64,000 bases of DNA from positions 8,462,744-8,526,743 of the forward strand of contig OX419759.1 in NCBI GenBank assembly GCA_948567375.1, written 5' to 3'. Within the stretch, counting starts at the first letter, position 1, and the number at the start of each line of letters is the position of its first letter. The notes beneath the pieces are model-generated. The model saw only the letters and a program-made list of their open reading frames with translations. It made no database searches and was not told the origin of the DNA. Source of the stretch: Lunularia cruciata. Its lineage: Eukaryota; Streptophyta; Marchantiopsida; Lunulariales; Lunulariaceae. Positions 57,738 to 64,000 of this stretch are shown here, one piece after another. Both the position numbers and the translations under genes were made by a program.

Positions 57738-58072
57738 ATGGAGAAACGACAGGACCGTTTGTCGTCAGCCTTGTTAAATCCTACTCAACCTTTGATAGCC
57801 CTCCATGAAGTTCATTTCGAGAGTAGAGAATCGACATCTTTGATAGAAGGAGCTAGAGAACGGGTGAAATTTTTTCTGACGATAAGAGTATGATGGAAAG
57901 GACACTGATGCTGGAGCGGGGTACTAGTGACGTGAGGAATGGAGTGAGTGCCTCGAAGGAAGATATCCGATTTCCTGAGGACGCATGTCCGGATGTCGAT
58001 GCTGCGCCAGTCCAGTCTATCACGTCGTGGTCCCCGATCGCATACCCTTCTCTGCTGGATATGCTTAAATAG
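57738..58072 (+). pseudogene. Small unrecognised ORF with one apparent frameshift
   Basis: ATG at 57738 opens a frame that reads protein-like for 45 codons (MEKRQDRLSSALLNPTQPLI...) to a run of six T (57870-57875). From there the neighbouring frame continues without a stop for about 65 codons, including RGTSDVRNGVSASKEDIRFP and SWSPIAYPSLLDMLK, and ends at TAG 58070-58072. One missing T would join the two parts into about 110 residues. Either a gene broken by a one-base deletion, a sequencing error, or chance. No domain recognised; the composition (acidic, Ser-rich) is normal for a soluble protein. The minus strand is also open here, which weakens the case. Confidence 0.35.
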
Positions 58073-58679
58073 TAAAACATTTCTCCATGAGTTCATAGAC
58101 GACAATTCGAGGAAACGACAATTCGAGGAAAGGACAATGCATGTACCACAGTTCTGAAATTCTAATTTATCATCACATGCGAATGTAACACAGATCCAAA
58201 ATCAAAGTTTCCTCTAGTCAAGCTAGAAATCTAATCGTGGAGCATGGATAGTGTGGTACACTTCCCAATGAACTTCTAAAGAAACCAGGGTTCCTTGTAA
58301 TACCATATTGTTCATTATGCGCACTAAGAAATCAGGAGGTTTAGCGTCTGCTGCGATTCTATTTTCCCCGTTTCGCTCCTGTGCCTTCGATAAAGTGAAG
58401 GAGGTGGTTGACCCAAAACTACGATGATTTACACTGAATTTATTCCTCTGCATTATAGTGAACGATACAAGAACAAAGGCTAGCTGCTCCAAAATGTTAG
58501 TGCCAACGCGGACTGACTAAGCCACCATCAAGCGTCGGGGTACCGTGAAGTCTTTTGGCTAACTTAGGGTATTGTTAAGTCCATCTGTATCAAATTTCTT
58601 AACGAAAATTTCCACTTTTGTCCATCTAATAAGGATTTCCTGCCTCTCTCTGACTATCTCTTCATTGGATTTATGCAGG

Positions 58680-58803
58680 TGAAGACAGAAGTACTACTAC
58701 TTGCTCAGTACCGGTCTGTACGCAACTTAGCTCGTACGTTCATCGGAGGAAGACCTATCCCGCGTCCTTTGAAGCTCACTCTACTCCCTGCACTCATTGC
58801 TTG
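58680..58803 (+). CDS. Possible terminal exon of an unrecognised gene
   Basis: A pyrimidine-rich stretch ending TTTATGCAG (58679) looks like a splice acceptor. The following frame is open for 41 codons (VKTEVLLLAQYRSVRNLART...) and ends at TGA 58801-58803. No upstream exon is secure; the phase-0 donor at 50316 is one formal partner but very distant. Product unknown. Confidence 0.2.
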
Positions 58804-58819
58804 ACAGTATTCCTGCTGT

Positions 58820-58936
58820 ATGGAGAGCGCAGAGGATTCTTACCTCGCGAAAGGTGGTCCTGTACTTGGAGACCTCGTAACGGTTGTCGTCATAATATCC
58901 CAGATGGCGCTCAAGTGTTGCGGACGCGCGCTTTAA
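58820..58936 (+). CDS. 38-codon upstream ORF, unsupported
   Basis: ATG at 58820 to TAA 58934-58936. It reads MESAEDSYLAKGGPVLGDLV, then a hydrophobic VTVVVII stretch. It lies 600 bases before the F-box start and could be a leader ORF of a long 5' UTR. Too short to claim as a gene. Confidence 0.2.
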   Translation: MESAEDSYLAKGGPVLGDLVTVVVIISQMALKCCGRAL

Positions 58937-59544
58937 AATTGTACACTCTGGAACTAGGAAAGAGACTGGTTAGAGACGGGATTCGCTATTGTGAAGGGTG
59001 AAAGGCATCTAGGAGGCAGGGACAGAATGTGCAAGGAGGTTCTGTGCGGAGCAGTAGATTCAATGACGAGCAGAGCATTCACTTATGGTGTGAAAGTCAG
59101 CATGCCTTAATTTCATACATGTTCTCGCTGTTGTGATTGGACACAGAGAAATTGTTAGCTTACATGGTGGTGTCCAGTGACGGTGGGCTGGAAGTGATGA
59201 CTGCAGAGGAATAAGCCGTTCCCTCCTGTATGATCCGTATCAAACACACGTGGGACACTGCACTCAGAGATGGCGGATGGAAGATGATCTGGTTCACAGC
59301 CACCGCCCTTGGACAGAAGTAGAAGAACAAAGCTAGTTAGCGTAGCGTTGAAGTAGTGGCGTAAAGGAAGCAGCTGGGGGTTCACTTCCTGGGGAGCTGA
59401 ATATTGCGATGCTGCAAGTATCACGACACTCAGCGAGCGCTTGCGGAACAGCGATCCAAGGCTCTGGGGCACTGAGGGATCTGTACCAGTGTCATTTTTG
59501 GTGTACTAGGACCGCAGTGCCAAGAGGCAGCTAGTATCCAGAAG

Positions 59545-60870
59545 ATGGGGCAACATTTGATGGTGCAGCAAGACCTACGGCTTTGGGACGATCAAGTTCA
59601 GTTTGTTAGCCACAGGTTTAACAGCAATATTGGAGCTCAAGAACGCAGAGAAGGAGGATGCGGTGAGGGTGCCATCCTGGATTCTAGGTTGTGGAGAAGC
59701 TTGCCCAATGAGCTTCTTGAGAGAGTTTTCTGCAAGCTCCCCTTTGCAAGCCTGGTGAAGTTCCGCGTTGTATGCAAGAAATGGAATGCTATGATTATTT
59801 CCCCCAGGTTAGCTCCTCGTAGTCCTAAACCAAAATCTGTGCTCCTGTATTCTCGTGATTGTTACGAAGGGAACTTCTCATTCACACTAAACTGTGCCAC
59901 AAGCTCTGTGTCCATTCTTAACTCGAAGACCAACAAGTGGGTGGATCGGACTCTTCCCTGGTCATGGTACTCATATCGCCTTGTGGCTTCCGATGGAGGG
60001 CTACTCTGCTTTAGCGGAAACGAGAACAGCGAGGATTTTGTCGTCTGCAACGTGCTGACGAAGCAGCAGAAGTTTTTGAAGTTGCCCGCCCGGCTATTGC
60101 CTGCACTCCCACAGGGTGCTTGGTTTTCACGTCCGCACGAGTACTTGTTAACGGGGATGGTTGTTAATGAAGACACAGGGCACTATAAACTTGTGGTAGC
60201 AGGAATGCACGTTGCCGGACCACGGACGACTCTTCTATATGACTCCCAGACCAGATCTTGGAAATCATCAGCACCTGTCCCTCGACTAAGAAGCCAGATA
60301 GAAGGGGGACACTGGGTGGGTGCTGAGAGGAGCGTCGTTTGCAATGGGAATTTGTATTGGTACGTAGCTGAGGTAAATGGTGGCTACACTATTGTGAAGG
60401 CTGTGTTGCAATTTGATGTGGAAAAGGAGGAATGGAGAAAGGCGCAAGAAGGCCGGGAAGCTTACTGTATGTGGCACTTCCAAATTGCGCTGTATGATAA
60501 GGCTATAATGCTTGTGCACCTCAACCATGATGATGATTGGCCTTTGTCCTGCGAGGAGTGGCCAGGCAAATCCGATTTACTAGGGCTAGGACCTGAGATG
60601 CGGTTACTGCCTCCGGAGTGGTTCAGAGTAATTAAGGAGAAACAGAGGGCTAATGGGCGGGGATATTGTGGGGAGTACTATGGGATTGGTCACGGAGACT
60701 TTTTCTATCACGTTATGAGGGGATGTCGGCGAGGACTAAGAATTGCCGTTCAGGACTTGGAAACGAACATCTGTACCTTGTTACCATTTTGGGAGGATTG
60801 CTCGACGTCATTGAGCAGGTCAGAGAGGGAAATTTGGGCCTTTTCTCCATCTCTCAGAGCTTTCGTTTAA
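59545..60870 (+). CDS. F-box protein with kelch-like C-terminal region
   Basis: An intact, intronless ORF of 441 residues. ATG at 59545 is the first in frame and is followed by ~48 residues before the F-box. The F-box spans residues 49-88 (LWRSLPNELLERVFCKLP, then SLVKFRVVCKKWNAMI), with the usual LP, the hydrophobic ladder and CKKW, the surface that binds the SKP1 adaptor. The rest resembles the F-box-associated/kelch-like propeller of plant proteins such as Arabidopsis At5g15710: LVASDGGLLCFSG (147-159), FVVCNVLTKQQKFLKLPA, LLYDSQTRSWKSSAPVPR, NGNLYWYVAEV, LQFDVEKEEWRKA. The role is inferred: substrate receptor of an SCF ubiquitin ligase in cytosol or nucleus; the target is unknown. Codon use and GC differ clearly from the surrounding AT-rich transposons. 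It is the only convincing host gene in the window. The subfamily is a judgement by eye. Confidence 0.93.
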   Translation: MGQHLMVQQDLRLWDDQVQFVSHRFNSNIGAQERREGGCGEGAILDSRLWRSLPNELLERVFCKLPFASLVKFRVVCKKWNAMIISPRLAPRSPKPKSVLLYSRDCYEGNFSFTLNCATSSVSILNSKTNKWVDRTLPWSWYSYRLVASDGGLLCFSGNENSEDFVVCNVLTKQQKFLKLPARLLPALPQGAWFSRPHEYLLTGMVVNEDTGHYKLVVAGMHVAGPRTTLLYDSQTRSWKSSAPVPRLRSQIEGGHWVGAERSVVCNGNLYWYVAEVNGGYTIVKAVLQFDVEKEEWRKAQEGREAYCMWHFQIALYDKAIMLVHLNHDDDWPLSCEEWPGKSDLLGLGPEMRLLPPEWFRVIKEKQRANGRGYCGEYYGIGHGDFFYHVMRGCRRGLRIAVQDLETNICTLLPFWEDCSTSLSRSEREIWAFSPSLRAFV

Positions 60871-63460
60871 GCAACTTCAGAACCTAATTCGACTCAGAGG
60901 CTGCCACAAACCGCCATAAGGTGGAAACGTTTTGGTTTCCCGAGTTGTTTATGACATCAATCGGTTCTCTGGATGCTTACCCGATCGAATAGCTAAGCAC
61001 TTAGTGGTTGTGTGGACACATCACATAATGTTGGTTTTGAGGCCCGCACACAACCTGTATACATTCTTTGCAAGTTTTGAGCCGTCACAATAGTGGAGTC
61101 TTCAATAGAGTTTACTAGGATACTCAAAACAGCTAGCATCAGATCGAAGATATTAGTTATAGAAGGCGAGATAGTCTGTAAGTGAGGGAGAGGGTAGGGT
61201 GCTTTTTAGCTAGGTGTATTCTGAAGTAGTAATCCGGAAAGTCATGTTTTGACATTCGGTTGTCACAACTGTTTAGGAGTTGCTGTAGGGAAGGATCGCT
61301 GGAGTAGGTCTGCCGATGGGGAGTCGCTTGAGTAGTCGTTTAATCTCTTGGATCAGACTGAGTGTAAATTTTACCGGTGATTGAAGATTGATGCAATTAT
61401 TTACTAGTGTATCTATTCAGCCACCCAAGGCAGCAATCTCGTGTCTTTTCATAAACGATCGAAGGGGTAACATGTACCCGCTATTGCATCACTGCTTTCG
61501 TGGTAACGGAATCGCTCTCAATTTCTCTAAAGCTCAACACATGACTTTCCGGATTATTACCCCAGCTTTCCAGAATAGAAGATGAGAGCCCCTTACAGCT
61601 GACAAGTTTACAGACACACTCCTTTATTAATCTCACAATGTCAATGTCTTGATTTTGTTGAGTAATTTTTGTATGGCCACTTGTGGACGTTACTTCTTGT
61701 TGCCGCTACAGCGGCTTCTACATCCCACGTTGGCAAAATGCTCCCGTCATCTTCCAGATGGAGTTACCCCATCGCGCTCATAGTTGTCGTTGCTCTTTTG
61801 GTATTTAACTCTTTCTATTTCTGCAAGCTTTCACAGCAGGAGCTGTTTCTGTGCCTTATGGTGTGTGGTGAACGCTGGACTCCGTGCCAAGTATACTGAT
61901 GGCGAGTTGATAACTCAGAACTCAAGATCCTCGTTATTGAGAATACGAAGAATGCTTCTTTCGACATTTCTATCCAATCCCCCAAGGTGCTCGTGGTAGA
62001 GGCTCCGCAAAGCTGTCAGGAAAATGTGCCTGGGTAAATTCAACTAGTCTACCCGGCGTGGTGTATTTTTACGCCGGGTGGTAAAAGTAATTTGATTATA
62101 AACGCTAAACAAGAGTAGATTTAGATACCCACGAATAAGTTGGAACAAGCGAAATTGGCTCCGGTATAAATTTTCTAGAATTAGTACTCCTTCCTTTGTT
62201 GATGTATGAATAGGTTTTGCAAAATAACATGACATCTTTGCACTTGGCGCAATGACGCAGTTAGTGAGGTGAAACCGAGACGCGTCAATTGCTGGTTGAA
62301 AACTATTTCCATAAGGAAAATACAAGATATAGGAGAGATTTAGCTAGAGACTACAAAATGATGTTTGTCTTGCCCTGCGTTAAATAATTAATTTTACACA
62401 TTTTTCCCAGAAACTTTTGTGTCCTTGCATGTGCGACGTACCCTCTAAATACTATACATAGTTTAGCATAAATGGATTAACGCTAACAAGATGAGCTAAC
62501 AAGATTTATAGGCTTTTTTTAAAGTTTGTAAAATTTATAAAATTGCTCATTCTAAATGTATACCAGTCTATATTCTTTAGGAACTTAGTTATATTTGAGA
62601 CTAAGAGCCTCTACCAACTAGCTATTTTATTTATCTTAAGATATAATTGTGAAGTAATCTTTAGTAAAAAGCTCCTCTAGAAATAACGATCACTGATCAA
62701 ACCTTAAGAATACCCTCAGGAGAAAATTTCCTAATATGTAATCCGTCTGGAATACCTTTAACATGCTCGTTTGCGAATGTAGAGTTCCAAAGTCAGAAGT
62801 CAAAGTCCCATTACAATGCATTGTACTGCTCCTCTTGTTAAATTCATATACATAAAACCACATGTTAAAGTTTTCACGTTACAACTTGTCATACTTTTCA
62901 GGAAAGTAGTTATCTTCATTGTGTTTCACAAAATTTAAAAAAATAAAAAATAACGAAAAAAAAAATATACTCAGATAAAATATAGTGGAAAAAGAATCTA
63001 ACAAGACCAAGTATATTCCCTTATTCCTTGCATGATTTCTTCATCTGACTGGCAACAGGACACGATCTCTGCAAAGAACTGTAGACAATTATAGTAGTGA
63101 CTGGTGGAATATCTTCTCGACTGCTGGACACTGCAAGCTACAAGATTCCCAAGCGGAAGTGAACCCCACCAGAACCCCACCAGTCAGAACTCACTAGCAC
63201 CGAAAACTGGAGAATGGCTCAGTCGACCTTAAACTTAAAGAGGATCGAACGTTCACTAAGGCTCGGATGCCAAACCTATGTGGATGCTATAAGCGAAATC
63301 CAGGCGTATCACTAGGGGGTGTCAAGAATAACTTTTGGGTTCCCGTGAAATTTGTTACGGGAAATCTACGGTAAGTCCCCAACTTTTTATGGGGCGCTGG
63401 GGTAGGTATGTAGATTTCATGGGATTTAGTACTCTAACCATATAAGAATTCAGTAAAAGA
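60871..63460. other. Region downstream of the F-box gene, no further gene seen
   Basis: 60871-61600 probably includes the 3' UTR. 61388-62340 has short frames on both strands without motifs. 62341-63460 is AT-richer. Apart from the hairpin at 62051-62079, nothing is recognisable. Confidence 0.5.
62051..62079. terminator. GC-rich hairpin ACCCGGCGT/ACGCCGGGT
   Basis: Perfect 9-bp arms around GGTGTATTTTT, in AT-rich DNA about 1.2 kb after the F-box stop codon. The type field is only the nearest fit: it could shape a 3' end or be an element scar. No polyadenylation signal is tied to it. Confidence 0.35.
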
Positions 63461-63555
63461 TGACCGCGTAGGAAAAATGAAAGATGGGAAGACCCCATCA
63501 AGCCAGTACAAAGAAGAGACGAAAAGGGTAACGTGGGGCTAAGCCTCAATACAAG
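63461..63555 (+). repeat. Dispersed GACC(R)CGTAG box, copy R3
   Basis: GACCGCGTAGGAAAAATGA, GATGGGAAGACCCCATCAAG, GGTAACGTGGGGCTAAGCC, in the same order and strand as R1 and R2, 12 kb away. Confidence 0.75.
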
Positions 63556-64000
63556 AATTTGAGAGTTACATCGTTTTAAATTCCGTCCGAAACCAGATTC
63601 CCCCAAAACTTATTCAAAACCAAAAAGATTTCCGGAAATGTTGAATTAGATTTGAGTTACCACACGAATAATGATGGTAGCTTTTCGGTAATGGCCTATG
63701 TCCCGTGGGGTTCCAGTCAAACTTCTAACCCTCTATTATGTTCGACCGGGAAGTTCAGTTCTTGCGTTGCAGGCTGGTGAAAGGGTCTTACACTCAAACC
63801 CTTGTTGAATCAAGTTGCGATATTTACTTCTACCTGCGTGAAAAGAGCATTATAATTTTATTTATTTAAAAAGATTTGTAGTCTACTATAATAGTTATGT
63901 AGTTCTCACCTCCGATCTATGTATGGGACGAAAATTAAATATATTTTTGTTGGTTTTTTCTAATCCATGCATGATGCATAGTGCTTACTCTATAATTTAA
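63556..64000. other. Unassigned right end
   Basis: No gene or element feature recognised. Confidence 0.5.

Noticed and set aside
57812-58105. 97-codon minus-strand ORF
   Set aside because: Overlaps a better plus-strand frame; Arg/Ser-rich antisense text with no motif.
59155-59472. 105-codon minus-strand ORF upstream of the F-box gene
   Set aside because: No motif, head-to-head with the probable 5' UTR of the F-box gene; likely chance in GC-richer DNA.
63355-63606. 83-codon minus-strand ORF at the right end
   Set aside because: Runs through the dispersed box R3, whose other copies do not keep the frame open.

Overview
This window looks like a gene-poor, transposon-rich stretch of a land-plant nuclear genome, most likely a bryophyte of moss type. 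The reasons are low GC, nested Ty3/gypsy and Ty1/copia LTR retrotransposons, and an intronless F-box/kelch-like gene of a style common in mosses. The species assignment is inference. There is no sign of bacterial operons, rRNA, tRNA genes or CRISPR arrays.

Layout. 1-12.4 kb is AT-rich. It holds a tandemly duplicated ~3 kb repeat (about 1915-4985 and 5041-7885), and the second copy runs into a decayed, unrecognised coding region on the minus strand (7480-9230). 12.4-46.3 kb is a nest of LTR retrotransposons. Family A is a chromodomain gypsy family with three copies: A1 (13026-18648, +, 5-bp duplication GTCAG), A2 (32875-38905, -, duplication ACTCC) and A3 (39964-46333, -). Family B is a second gypsy lineage without a visible chromodomain; it is full length at 23667-31246 (-), with a solo LTR at about 34147-34840 inside A2. 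Family C is known here only from LTRs: 41328-42064 inside A3, 54712-55292 inside a copia relic, and one split by A2. An older gypsy relic, D, is split by B1 exactly inside its zinc knuckle. 46.3-49.3 kb is empty AT-rich DNA. 49.3-64 kb is richer in GC: a TIR element with a perfect hairpin (50532-51179), a decayed copia element (51.6-55.5 kb), a minisatellite (56824-57125), some weak exon-like ORFs, and the only convincing host gene, an F-box protein (59545-60870).

Main result. The family A LTRs carry arrays of near-perfect heat-shock elements (alternating GAA/TTC at 5-bp spacing) in U3, directly upstream of a TATA box. They are arranged as imperfect ~60-bp tandem modules whose number varies between copies. 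Sites are visible in all six LTRs. A heat-responsive chromodomain gypsy family would parallel the copia element ONSEN of Arabidopsis, but in a different superfamily and plant lineage. Family A also shows gag and pol overlapping in the -1 frame next to a GGGAAAY heptamer in all three copies, a pol frame that ends inside the 3' LTR, and protease and integrase active-site substitutions shared by A1 and A3.

All transposon coding regions seen here are broken, so any present movement would need proteins from another copy. The F-box gene is the only feature likely to act in the cell, as substrate receptor of an SCF ubiquitin ligase.
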